Assembly (NCBI GenBank): GCA_947589325.1
Contig: CANQAM010000004.1
Coordinates: 1-64,000 of the forward strand
From: an uncultured Bacteroidales bacterium
Lineage (GTDB): Bacteria > Bacteroidota > Bacteroidia > Bacteroidales > UBA11471
Length of the DNA: 64,000 bases
Direction of reading: 5' to 3'
The position numbers and the translations under genes were made by a program. Each line of letters begins with the position of its first letter. The stretch's first letter is position 1. A model generated the notes under the pieces. It did no database searches, was not told the origin of the DNA, and was given only the letters and a program-made list of their open reading frames with translations. This document shows, one piece after another, positions 35,213-44,849 of the stretch.

Positions 35213-36775
35213 ATGAAAAAGATATTCTATACAATCGTATCGGCTTGCTGCCTTATCGGCGTATCGACATCGTGCAACGACTGGCTGACGCTTTATCCGG
35301 AAGATAAAATTATCGGAGACGAATATTGGTCTTCGGCGGAAGATGTAGAAATGATGGTTGCATCGTCGTACCGTTTTCTTTTGGAGAACAGCGTGTTACA
35401 GCAATTCGTATATTTCGGGGAATTGCGGTCGGACAATATTTCGTCGGGCAGCCCGAACGGAAACGAACGCGCTGTACTCGACAACGGGAACCTGTTAAAC
35501 ACAAACCCAATATGCAACTGGGAGACATGGTACAAGGTAATCAACATATGCAACAACATCATAGAAAATGCTCCCGGTGTACAAAACAGCGATAAAAACT
35601 ACACGATTTCCGATTTGCAGCACCATTTGAGTGAAGCCTATTTCATACGGTCGTTGTGCTACTTCTATCTCATACGCGCTTATGGAGATGTGGTACCCTA
35701 CGTTACGACAGCCAGTTCCAGCGACTCGACCAACTACAACGTTCCCGCCACACCCGAAAAAGAAATTATCGGAAACCTTATCGATTTGATGAAGACGGCT
35801 AAGGAGTATGCCACTCCCTCCTACGGTTATCAAAGCAAAAATTGCGGTCATGTAACGAAAAATGCGTGCCGTGCTCTTCTTGCCGACATATATCTGTGGA
35901 ACGAGCAATATGCCGAGTGCATTGCCGAATGCGACGAGGTATTGAACAACCCGATTATTCTCCCCGGCGACGAAACGGCGGAATGGCAGCTGCTACCCCG
36001 TGCGACGTTCTTCCAAAGTGTCTTTTACAGCAAAAACTCGCGAGAAAGCATATTCGAATTGAATCTCAACGACGAAAACAACAGCAACCGCACGGCTTTC
36101 ACCTCGCTTTACGGCAACGAGACGACCAATCCTCATCTCAAACCGACAACCAACATACAAGGGTTGTACGATGATACCGACATACGCGGCATGCAGTACA
36201 TCAACGGACGAGTATCACAAATATTCAAATATGTGGGACAAATCGCTCCTGTTGCCGAGACGAAGAATGAAGCGGCATCGGCAACTTACACCTACCGGTC
36301 GTCAGGGTCGGCCAACAACTGGATTATATACCGTTTGTCCGACATATATCTGATGAAAGCGGAAGCGCTGGCGATATCGGGACAGTCGGCCGACGATTTC
36401 GACAACGCGGTTACCCTGTGCAACAAAACTTATATCCGAGCACATGCCGAAGGCGCCGATTCGCTCGACCACAGTGCATATACCGACAACAAATCGGTCG
36501 AAGAGCTCGTGCTGCTCGAACGGCGCCGCGAATTTGCCTTTGAAGGGAAACGCTGGTTCGACCTCTTGCGCAAGGTGCGTCGTGAAGGCGGTCCCAGCGA
36601 AGCGGTCATCAATTCGCTCGTCAATAACAAATACAGCGGAACGCTGCCCGATGGAATCATCGGAAAATTATCCAGCATGGGATACTGGTACTGGCCTATC
36701 TATAAAGGTCAAATGGACGTAAATCCCTATTTGCAGCAAAACGAATATTATCAAAAACAGGATAGCCAGAATTGA
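35213..36775 (+). CDS. SusD-type lipoprotein (PUL pair 1)
   Basis: 520 residues, lipobox STSC (Cys21), then NDWLTLYPEDKIIGDEYWSSAEDV, the usual SusD start. TPR-like helices (YFIRSLCYFYLIRAYGDVVP; NACRALLADIYLWNEQY) and the C-terminal RLSDIYLMKAEALAISGQSADDF and LLERRREFAFEGKRWFDLLRKVRREGG are all present. It is the lid and glycan-binding partner of the SusC encoded upstream. Confidence 0.92.
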   Translation: MKKIFYTIVSACCLIGVSTSCNDWLTLYPEDKIIGDEYWSSAEDVEMMVASSYRFLLENSVLQQFVYFGELRSDNISSGSPNGNERAVLDNGNLLNTNPICNWETWYKVINICNNIIENAPGVQNSDKNYTISDLQHHLSEAYFIRSLCYFYLIRAYGDVVPYVTTASSSDSTNYNVPATPEKEIIGNLIDLMKTAKEYATPSYGYQSKNCGHVTKNACRALLADIYLWNEQYAECIAECDEVLNNPIILPGDETAEWQLLPRATFFQSVFYSKNSRESIFELNLNDENNSNRTAFTSLYGNETTNPHLKPTTNIQGLYDDTDIRGMQYINGRVSQIFKYVGQIAPVAETKNEAASATYTYRSSGSANNWIIYRLSDIYLMKAEALAISGQSADDFDNAVTLCNKTYIRAHAEGADSLDHSAYTDNKSVEELVLLERRREFAFEGKRWFDLLRKVRREGGPSEAVINSLVNNKYSGTLPDGIIGKLSSMGYWYWPIYKGQMDVNPYLQQNEYYQKQDSQN

Positions 36776-36803
36776 TATAACATAATCTTTAATCGAAACC
36801 GAT

Positions 36804-38510
36804 ATGACAGACAAAATATTCAAATTCTTAGGAACAGCGCTGATATGTATGGTTGCTGTTTCATGTCAGGACAAGGCATGGGACGACCACATTTCCGACA
36901 ACGGCATTTCCGACAAGACTTTGATGCAAGTGCTCGAAGAGCACCCCGAGCTTTCGACATTTGCAGCCATTGTCCGCGAAAACGGCATCGACGAATTATT
37001 GTCGTCGTCGCAAACGTTCACCATATTCGCACCCTCCGATAATGCGATGGAAAATTTCACCCTCGCGTCCGATACGCTGACGCAATTTCTGAACAACCAT
37101 ATTTGCCGGTATACATATACATTGGGCGACGTGCTCGATGCCGACGAACAAATGTTGCGCATAAAAATGCTGAACGAAAAGTATCAATATTTGGAAAACG
37201 CCGGCGGACAATTGAAATTCGGAGGTTTGGGTTCGGTACTCTCCACGCAGGGCGTGAGCAACGGCGTACTGAATATCATCGATAACATCATACCCTTCTA
37301 CCGGAATATTTACGAAGAAATAAACTCGAATCAGGCCACCGACTCCATCGGCAAATATCTCCGTTCGATGGACCAATACACATTCGATGCCGCAGCAAGT
37401 ACAGTCATCGGAGTAAACGACAAGGGAGAAACCATTTACGGCGACTCGGTTATGATATACGCCAATCCCTACATGAGGACTTTCGGCGACATATACAAGG
37501 AAGACAGTCTGTATACCATGCTGGTGCCTACCAATACGGCATGGGACAAACAGTATGAGAAATTGAAAAAATATTTCCGTGCTTTCGGTAACGGCTCGAC
37601 AAGCACTTCGGGTATCAAAGTGAACGGAAGTTTTGAAACAGAGGGGCGTTTTGCCGACTCTCTGACCGACGCCCATACACGGCAAGCGTTGGTGCAGGAT
37701 CTGGTATTCCGTAAAAACATCGATGTCAATAATCCCGAAGGCGATTCCATTATTTCGACAAGCGGACACGTATTCCATGCTCCCCAATATTTATTTGCCG
37801 GAGCCGAAAAACGCGAGGTCAGCAACGGGCAGATGTATGTAACCGATGAACTGCTGTTCCCCGCCACCGAAAGCTGGCACAACGAAATAATCGTGGAAGC
37901 TGAAAATTCGGCAAATTACACTTCGCAATATTGCAGTTCGACCTCGTCGCGCTCGGTTGAGGATTTTCCCCAATTCGCAGGTAAAGTATCGAAAGATCAC
38001 TTTTTATATGTAAGACCGTCAAGTTTGTCGTTTCAAAAAAATACGGTGAGATTTACTCTCCCCAACACGCTGGCGGGCATGTACGATATATACATCGTAA
38101 CCCTGCCTGCTTCGGCGGTGGATACGAGTTTGGTTTCAGATCCGGAGCAAATGAAATCGACGAGACTCAATTTCTATCTGACTTATGTTCACGAAGACGG
38201 TACGTTGAAAGAAGAATCGGCGATAACGACTCCGTCGGATTTCAAAGGCGGACAGACGGCAACCGCCATCGACGAAGCACAACCGGCATTCATCACTGAT
38301 GCACAAAACATAAACAAAATGCTGATCGCAAAGAATTTCCGATTCCCGTATGCCAACTATACGGCGTCGCCATTCAGGTCATCGACCGAAGAGCAGATAA
38401 ATACCTCGTATCTGCGAGTGGAATGTACAGTAACGTCGTCGGCCGATTTGAAAATCTATGAAAAAAATATGCGTATCGATTGCATCATATTGGAACCTGT
38501 AAACGAATGA
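36804..38510 (+). CDS. FAS1 domain lipoprotein following SusC/SusD pair 1
   Basis: 568 residues, lipobox VAVSC (Cys21). FAS1 domain 1 (about 35-160): LSTFAAIVRENGIDELLSSSQTFTIFAPSDNAM and GVSNGVLNIIDNIIP. Domain 2 (about 175-355): YLRSMDQYTFD, LYTMLVPTNTAW, TSGHVFHA, then GQMYVTDELLFPA. The C-terminal 200 or so residues form a beta-sandwich (WHNEIIVEAENSANY; MYDIYIVTLPASA; LRVECTVTSSADLKIYEKN), probably carbohydrate binding. It sits between SusD 1 (28 bp) and SusC 2 (4 bp), so it is almost certainly cotranscribed with them. Confidence 0.85.
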   Translation: MTDKIFKFLGTALICMVAVSCQDKAWDDHISDNGISDKTLMQVLEEHPELSTFAAIVRENGIDELLSSSQTFTIFAPSDNAMENFTLASDTLTQFLNNHICRYTYTLGDVLDADEQMLRIKMLNEKYQYLENAGGQLKFGGLGSVLSTQGVSNGVLNIIDNIIPFYRNIYEEINSNQATDSIGKYLRSMDQYTFDAAASTVIGVNDKGETIYGDSVMIYANPYMRTFGDIYKEDSLYTMLVPTNTAWDKQYEKLKKYFRAFGNGSTSTSGIKVNGSFETEGRFADSLTDAHTRQALVQDLVFRKNIDVNNPEGDSIISTSGHVFHAPQYLFAGAEKREVSNGQMYVTDELLFPATESWHNEIIVEAENSANYTSQYCSSTSSRSVEDFPQFAGKVSKDHFLYVRPSSLSFQKNTVRFTLPNTLAGMYDIYIVTLPASAVDTSLVSDPEQMKSTRLNFYLTYVHEDGTLKEESAITTPSDFKGGQTATAIDEAQPAFITDAQNINKMLIAKNFRFPYANYTASPFRSSTEEQINTSYLRVECTVTSSADLKIYEKNMRIDCIILEPVNE

Positions 38511-38514
38511 TTCT

Positions 38515-41500
38515 ATGAAAAACCGTATAAAATATATTCTTAGTGCCATACTGTTAAGTACAACCGTATGGCTGCCCGCCCAAAACAACACGGCAACGAC
38601 CTCGAAAAATGAATACATCGTTACCGGTCTTGTAACAGATGCCGTATCGGGGGCGCCCCTGCAAGGTGTATCGGTAACATCGTCATTCGGAGCATCGGCA
38701 CTGACCGATGATGAGGGACGATATAAAATAACTCTTCTTTCGAATAAAGATATCGTAACTTATTCGATACCGGGTTACATGATACAGGAAGTGGCTCTGC
38801 GCGGCAAAAAAGTCCAAAACGTAAAAATGTATACCGACAGTTTCACGAGCGAAAAAAGCGGCGACAACATATTCTCACCGTCTGCCAGCCTATCGCTCGA
38901 CGAAGAGCTGGGACAACGTTTCGGCGGTGATATGCGAGTCATCTCCCGCGGCTCGACAGCCGGTATTGGAGCCAATATGTTCGTACGCGGATATAATTCT
39001 GTAAATCTCAATGCCCAACCGCTTATCGTCATCGACGGAGTGATACAAAATACCGAAAACGTAGAATCGGTATTTGAGGGATTCTACATCAATGCTCTTG
39101 CCAATATTGATGTAAACGACATCGAGAAAGTGGAAATTCTGAAAGACGCCTCTTCCATTTATGGGTCAAAAGGTGCCAATGGCGCCATACTCATATCGAC
39201 GAAACGGGGTCGAAGTTTCAGTACGAAAATCGCAGTCAATATGAATTGGGGCCTGCAACTGCGTCCCGTTACCCCGCGCATGATGGACGCACCGCAATAC
39301 CGTGCTTACATAAGCGAAATGACCAAAGGCAACGAAGAAGCATATAAAGATGTTTTCAACGATAATTCCGATATCGCCACCAACCTTACATACAATACGT
39401 ATCACAACGACTACGACTGGACTGATGTCGTGTATCGAAACGGATTCCGTCAGTACTACGGACTGAATATTGAAGGAGGCGACAATATTGCGCAATACGT
39501 ATTGTCGATGGCTTATCAAAGCGGAAAAGGCGTGGTAAAGACGACCGATTACAACCGTCTGAATACGCACTTCAATTGCGATGTTTCATTGAACAAATAT
39601 CTCTCTCTGTTTGCGGGATTCGACTTTTCCTACACGTCGAGAAATCTGCTCGACGACGGTATCAACCAATACACCTCTCCCGGTTACTTATCTTTGATAA
39701 AATCGCCGCTGCTGCTGCCTTATACCTACTCCAACAACGGTCTCAATTATACCAACAACCTCTCAGAGGTCGATATATTCGGCATTTCCAATCCGCAATC
39801 GATACTCGACAATTCCAAAGGGAATTTCAAACAATACCGTTTCGGCATAAACGTCATGCCGAAGCTGCAAATTACAAAAATGTTCGATCTCAGCAGCCGC
39901 TTTGCATACGGACTCAATGCTATAAAAGAGCACTATTACAGCCCGTTAAAAGGCGTTGCGCCCCAAGTGCAGCCTAATGGCAGTGTGTACGAAAATACCG
40001 TGAAAGACCAAAGCATTACTCAAGACCAACTATTCAGCGATACCAAATTTCATTTCGGCAATACTTTCGATCGTCATAAGGTAAATGCAGAATTAGGTCT
40101 GAGAATACAGTCGAATATCTATAAAAGCAATTATGAAGACGGGCATAACACCGGAAGCGACAAAATCGTAAACCTCAGTACGAGTCTCAACGGGAAATCG
40201 GTAAACGGAAAGAAAACCACCGTACGAAATTCAGCTATCTATCTGCATGCCGATTATACATTCGACAATCGCTACGGCATCTGGGGCACAGTGGTAACAG
40301 AGGCCTGCTCTACATTCGGCCGCAACGTCGATGCCGGTTATCGGTTTCTGCATGGTACGTGGGCGACATTTCCTTCGGTCGGAGCAAACTGGTCGGTAAG
40401 CAGTGAGGAATTCATGCAAGATGCCGACTGGCTCGACAAATTCAATATCCGCATCGAATACGGAATAACCGGTAACGACGGGTTGGATATTCTTGCCCGA
40501 TATTCATATCTGCAACCTGTCAATTATTTCGGCAATGCCGCCGGTTTGCAGATAGGCAATTTGGGTAACGAGAACTTAAAATGGGAGACGACCCGTAAAT
40601 TCAATGTCGGCGCCGATTTTGCATTCTTCGATAATCGGCTCGGATTCAGTTTCGATTATTTCCGGCACAAAACTTCGGATTTGCTGATGTTCCACAATCC
40701 CGATTTTCTGAGCGGTCTCGACCCATATCTGTCGAATGGCGGCAATATGGAAAACAGCGGATATGAAATAAATCTGAATGCCCGACTGGTAAACAAAAAG
40801 AATTTCAAGTGGAACGCCGAATTCGGATTCATGAATTATAAAAATGAAATGACCGATCTTACAAGCGATTCGTACGATACATCTGTCGGGAACGGGTATA
40901 TACTGACATCGATAAACAATCCGCTCGGCGTCTTTTACGGATACAAAACCGTAGAGGAAAACGGAAGCATCGTGTTCCAAACCGAACAGCAGGCACAACA
41001 GGCGCGGCTGCAAACTTGGGACGAAAACAAACAAAACAGATTGTCGTTCCACGCGGGCGATATCCATTTCGCCGACCTCGACGGCAACAACCTCATCGAC
41101 GAAAACGACCGCTGCATCATCGGAAATCCGAATCCCACCCTTACGGGTTCGTTTATGAACCGTTTTGGCATCGGCCCCGTTTCAGTGGAAATATTTTTCA
41201 CCTACTCCATCGGCAACGACATTTACAACTACCAACGGCATTTGCTCGAAAGCGGCATCAACCTCAACAATCAGACGCAGGCGATGACCAACCGCTGGAA
41301 ATACGAAGGGCAAATAACCGATATGCCTCGTGCCGTCTATGGCGACCCTGTGGGCAACAGCCGTTTCAGCGACCGCTTTATCGAAAATGGCAGTTATCTG
41401 AAATTGAAAGATATACGTGTTACCTATCAATTGCCGGTGAACATACCGCATGTTCAAGGTCTGACTATTTGGGCTTCGGCTTCAAATCTATACACATGGA

Positions 41501-41622
41501 CAAATTATTTGGGGGCAGATCCTGAAATATCGGGCAGCGCCAACCCGCTCATGCAAGGTGTAGATTTCGGCCGTCTGCCGTCGAACCGTGCATTTAATTT
41601 CGGTATTAAGTTAAATCTATAA
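38515..41622 (+). CDS. SusC-type TonB-dependent transporter (PUL pair 2)
   Basis: 1035 residues: signal peptide ending WLPAQ, carboxypeptidase-D-like domain (YIVTGLVTDAVSGAPLQGVS), plug (VRGYNSVNLNAQPLIVIDGV; ILKDASSIYGSKGANGAILI) and a barrel ending SNRAFNFGIKLNL. The region between the first domain and the plug (SEKSGDNIFSPSASLSLDEE) differs from pair 1, in line with a distinct ligand or a different part of the same glycan. It begins 4 bp after the FAS1 gene. Confidence 0.92.
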   Translation: MKNRIKYILSAILLSTTVWLPAQNNTATTSKNEYIVTGLVTDAVSGAPLQGVSVTSSFGASALTDDEGRYKITLLSNKDIVTYSIPGYMIQEVALRGKKVQNVKMYTDSFTSEKSGDNIFSPSASLSLDEELGQRFGGDMRVISRGSTAGIGANMFVRGYNSVNLNAQPLIVIDGVIQNTENVESVFEGFYINALANIDVNDIEKVEILKDASSIYGSKGANGAILISTKRGRSFSTKIAVNMNWGLQLRPVTPRMMDAPQYRAYISEMTKGNEEAYKDVFNDNSDIATNLTYNTYHNDYDWTDVVYRNGFRQYYGLNIEGGDNIAQYVLSMAYQSGKGVVKTTDYNRLNTHFNCDVSLNKYLSLFAGFDFSYTSRNLLDDGINQYTSPGYLSLIKSPLLLPYTYSNNGLNYTNNLSEVDIFGISNPQSILDNSKGNFKQYRFGINVMPKLQITKMFDLSSRFAYGLNAIKEHYYSPLKGVAPQVQPNGSVYENTVKDQSITQDQLFSDTKFHFGNTFDRHKVNAELGLRIQSNIYKSNYEDGHNTGSDKIVNLSTSLNGKSVNGKKTTVRNSAIYLHADYTFDNRYGIWGTVVTEACSTFGRNVDAGYRFLHGTWATFPSVGANWSVSSEEFMQDADWLDKFNIRIEYGITGNDGLDILARYSYLQPVNYFGNAAGLQIGNLGNENLKWETTRKFNVGADFAFFDNRLGFSFDYFRHKTSDLLMFHNPDFLSGLDPYLSNGGNMENSGYEINLNARLVNKKNFKWNAEFGFMNYKNEMTDLTSDSYDTSVGNGYILTSINNPLGVFYGYKTVEENGSIVFQTEQQAQQARLQTWDENKQNRLSFHAGDIHFADLDGNNLIDENDRCIIGNPNPTLTGSFMNRFGIGPVSVEIFFTYSIGNDIYNYQRHLLESGINLNNQTQAMTNRWKYEGQITDMPRAVYGDPVGNSRFSDRFIENGSYLKLKDIRVTYQLPVNIPHVQGLTIWASASNLYTWTNYLGADPEISGSANPLMQGVDFGRLPSNRAFNFGIKLNL

Positions 41623-41633
41623 TCTATCTATAT

Positions 41634-43352
41634 ATGAACGTTTTACATATAAAGAAATATCTCTGCGCACTGACAATGATTTTCGCGTGCGTATCCTGTC
41701 AGGATTTTTTCGAGAGTGATTTGGGCAATGTCATCGACACACAAAACCACACCGTAAAAACCGAACGCGATGCCTTCTATCAGGTATGCGGCATTTTGCA
41801 GCTTATGCAGCAAATCGGCGATGACTATGTGATAACCGGAGAATTGCGCGGCGACCTTATGACTCAAACCGTCAATACGCCGCAAGACTTGCGCGACATC
41901 GAATTTTTCGATGCCGACACGACAAATACCTATCTGCACGAACGCAAATTATATGCGCTTGTCAATAATTGCAACTATTATATTTCGCGACTCGATGAAC
42001 AGTCGTTGGGTGAACGAAGCGATACTCTATCGATTCCCGTGCGTATAATCCGTGCGTGGGCTTATTTGCAATTGGCTCTGGACTACGGCACTGTACACTA
42101 TTTCACCCAGCCGATACTCACTACACAAGATGTCGTTGCAACAGAAGATTTCGATTTTACAGCAGATGCATTTGTCGAAAACGAAACGGAGCTGCCGACC
42201 GAAACAATCATCGACAAACTCATCGAAGAGCTGCAACCCTACTGTCCGGAAGCAGGACAAAAAGAATATATGCCATTCAGTACGGGCGAATATGCCACCA
42301 TCAATTCATATCAAACGCGACAATTGTTACTGCCGGTACGTTTTGTCCTCGGAGAACTGTACATGTGGAAACAGGATTTTATCCACGCCGCCGAAATGTA
42401 CCATGAATTGATGGTAGACAAAGAATTGACGATTTCGATGGGAACAAACCGCTGGCGCAATACGATGTGCGACGATGTAAGCACGCGCACATGGAGCAAC
42501 CAGTTCGGCAACATACCGACCGACAACTTCGTATCGGTAATCGCCTATTCGGAAGAATATGAACAAGGCTTGACCCGATTGCCCGCTTTGCTGGCGAACT
42601 ATCAATTAGGCGCATCTCTGACTTGCCGCGAGACGTTTGAATCGCAACAATTCAACATCAACAACAATGTGGTATCTGTGGCCGGAGATTTACGTGGAGA
42701 AGGAAAGACGAGCAACTACGGCTCATATACTCTGAATATTCCCGCCAACTCGACAACACAGGAAGCTACCGATGCGTTTATCACAAAAATAGAAAAAATG
42801 CGTGCCAACGATGCTTATTACACCTCGTTGTGCCGTGCTCCGCTGGTATACCTGCGCTATGCCGAAGCCGTAAACCGGCTCGGAAAGCATCAACTGGCAA
42901 TGGCTGTTTTGAAATACGGTCTTACACCTTCGGTGCTGAACAATCGCAACTATATCAACCCCAATGAATTGGGCGGAGAGCCTTTCACCGATTTCGGACA
43001 AATAAATGCCGCTTACGCTTCCATATTCACAAAAAATGCAAGCCTGCACAGTCGCGGTTGCGGAGATGTGGAAATGAATCAATCTTACCATATCGACACC
43101 TCGAGCGGCATCGACAGTCTCACCGATGTCGAAAATAAAATCATGGAAGAGTATGTTCTGGAATGTTCGTTTGAAGGAAACAGATTTCATGATTTGATGC
43201 GCATCGCGACCTACCGCAACGACCCATCTTATTTGGCAGCGAAAATTGCTTCAAAACTGGCAGTCGTAAGCGGTTCGCCTCGTTCGCGCGAAGACTGGAT
43301 TGCTTTTCTAAGCGACCCCGACAACTGGCATCTTCCCGCTGCCAGCCGCTAA
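41634..43352 (+). CDS. SusD-type lipoprotein (PUL pair 2)
   Basis: 572 residues, lipobox CVSC (Cys22) then QDFFESDLGNVIDTQNH. SusD hallmarks include PVRIIRAWAYLQLALDYGTV, PVRFVLGELYMWKQDFIHAAEMY, PLVYLRYAEAVNRLGKHQLAM and the C-terminal EYVLECSFEGNRFHDLMRIAT. It is longer than SusD 1. Its gene starts 11 bp after SusC 2. It is a surface oligosaccharide-binding protein. Confidence 0.9.
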   Translation: MNVLHIKKYLCALTMIFACVSCQDFFESDLGNVIDTQNHTVKTERDAFYQVCGILQLMQQIGDDYVITGELRGDLMTQTVNTPQDLRDIEFFDADTTNTYLHERKLYALVNNCNYYISRLDEQSLGERSDTLSIPVRIIRAWAYLQLALDYGTVHYFTQPILTTQDVVATEDFDFTADAFVENETELPTETIIDKLIEELQPYCPEAGQKEYMPFSTGEYATINSYQTRQLLLPVRFVLGELYMWKQDFIHAAEMYHELMVDKELTISMGTNRWRNTMCDDVSTRTWSNQFGNIPTDNFVSVIAYSEEYEQGLTRLPALLANYQLGASLTCRETFESQQFNINNNVVSVAGDLRGEGKTSNYGSYTLNIPANSTTQEATDAFITKIEKMRANDAYYTSLCRAPLVYLRYAEAVNRLGKHQLAMAVLKYGLTPSVLNNRNYINPNELGGEPFTDFGQINAAYASIFTKNASLHSRGCGDVEMNQSYHIDTSSGIDSLTDVENKIMEEYVLECSFEGNRFHDLMRIATYRNDPSYLAAKIASKLAVVSGSPRSREDWIAFLSDPDNWHLPAASR

Positions 43353-43407
43353 CAAATGAGCTTTACTTTCAGAATTTCCTCGATTCGTTTTATCTATAAT
43401 TTCTGTC

Positions 43408-44832
43408 ATGAAAAAATATTTTGTCCTTATCGGAATATGTTTAAGTATATCGGCCTTTGCTTTCGGAGAAAACAAAGTCATCGCCTACTCTGCCCCGAAC
43501 GGTGTGGAAATGAACAATGATTTCACTGTGGAGGTAAGCACCCCCGACGGTAAATGGCAACGAATACCTACTTACATGGTGCTTGTCGATGAAGTCGTTG
43601 AAGCAAAGCATCACTACGAAAAATCGTCTTTGGCCTACTTCGATTTTGAAGGTGAAGCAAAAGTGCGCATCGTCTCTTTGCGGGCAAATGTGAAGACAGC
43701 CCGCATACGCCCGCTTTCGTACGACATCACTCCTGTTATCGACAAAGATACGCTGTTGTTTACCCTCGACCGTCCCCGTAATTTATCGGTCGAAGTAAAC
43801 GGCGATATTTTTCATAATCTGCAGCTTTTTGCCAATCCCATTGACAAAAATGCTCCGAAAAAGAAAAAGGCCAAAAATCTCATTTACTTCGGAGCGGGAT
43901 TCCACCAATTATCCGGCGATACGCTCAACGTACCGTCGGGCACGACCGTGTATATTGCCGGAGGGGCCGTCGTAAAAGGCACTTTGCAGGTACATAACGC
44001 AAACGATGTAAAAATCTTCGGTCGCGGTATCATACGGCCCGAGCGCGGTGCCGGTGTCCATATAAAAAAATCGACGAACATTGAAGTCGAAGGCATCATC
44101 ACATCGCAATGTCCTACCGGCGAATCGAACGGGGTAACCATTCGCAATGTAAAATCCATATCGCACTACGGTTGGGGCGACGGCATGAATGTATTTGCAA
44201 GCAGCAATGTCTTGTTCGACGGGGTATTCTGCCGCAACTCCGACGACTGCACTACCGTATACGCCACCCGACTGGGGCATAAAGGAAGCTGTCGCCACAT
44301 CAAAATGCAAAACTCCACCCTATGGGCAGATGTAGCACACCCCATTTTCATCGGTCTGCACGGCTCACCCGAAAATCACGATGTCATCGAAGATGTCGTT
44401 TACGAAAACATCGATATATTGGATCACAAAGAAAAACAAATCGATTATCAGGGCTGTATGGCCATCAATGCCGGCGACAACAATTTCGTGCGCAATATAC
44501 GTTTCGAGAACATACGCATCGAAAATTTCAGACAAGGACAACTGGTGGATATACGCATCAGTTTCAATAAAAAATACTGCACGGCACCCGGATTAGGTAT
44601 CGAAAACGTCTTATTTAAAGACATTACCTATACCGGCGACAATGCCGAAATATCTATCATCGCCGGCTATGACGAAACTCGAAAAATAAAAAATGTGCGA
44701 TTTGAAAACCTGAAAATAAACGAGGTTGTCATTTCGGACGATATGCCCGGCAAACCGGCATGGTATAAAACGAGCGATATGGCGCGATTCTTTATCGGAG
44801 AACACACCGAGAACATTACTTTCGTACCGTAA
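43408..44832 (+). CDS. GH28-like right-handed beta-helix glycoside hydrolase
   Basis: 474 residues, signal peptide ending AFAFG. An N-terminal beta-sandwich (about 25-130; EMNNDFTVEVSTPDGKW, LAYFDFEGEAKVRIVSLR) precedes a beta-helix with repeating strand-turn units (VKIFGRGIIRPERG; IEVEGIITSQ; VTIRNVKSIS). WGDGMN (Asp258) and RNSDDCTTVY (Asp279, Asp280) reproduce the 21- and 1-residue spacing of the GH28 catalytic triad. The usual GHG His and R-x-K substrate-binding motifs of polygalacturonases are not evident, and the N-terminal sandwich recalls GH49. It probably hydrolyses a uronic-acid- or rhamnose-linked glycan; its specificity is open. Confidence 0.7.
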   Translation: MKKYFVLIGICLSISAFAFGENKVIAYSAPNGVEMNNDFTVEVSTPDGKWQRIPTYMVLVDEVVEAKHHYEKSSLAYFDFEGEAKVRIVSLRANVKTARIRPLSYDITPVIDKDTLLFTLDRPRNLSVEVNGDIFHNLQLFANPIDKNAPKKKKAKNLIYFGAGFHQLSGDTLNVPSGTTVYIAGGAVVKGTLQVHNANDVKIFGRGIIRPERGAGVHIKKSTNIEVEGIITSQCPTGESNGVTIRNVKSISHYGWGDGMNVFASSNVLFDGVFCRNSDDCTTVYATRLGHKGSCRHIKMQNSTLWADVAHPIFIGLHGSPENHDVIEDVVYENIDILDHKEKQIDYQGCMAINAGDNNFVRNIRFENIRIENFRQGQLVDIRISFNKKYCTAPGLGIENVLFKDITYTGDNAEISIIAGYDETRKIKNVRFENLKINEVVISDDMPGKPAWYKTSDMARFFIGEHTENITFVP

Positions 44833-44849
44833 CGGAATTCTTGCTAATT

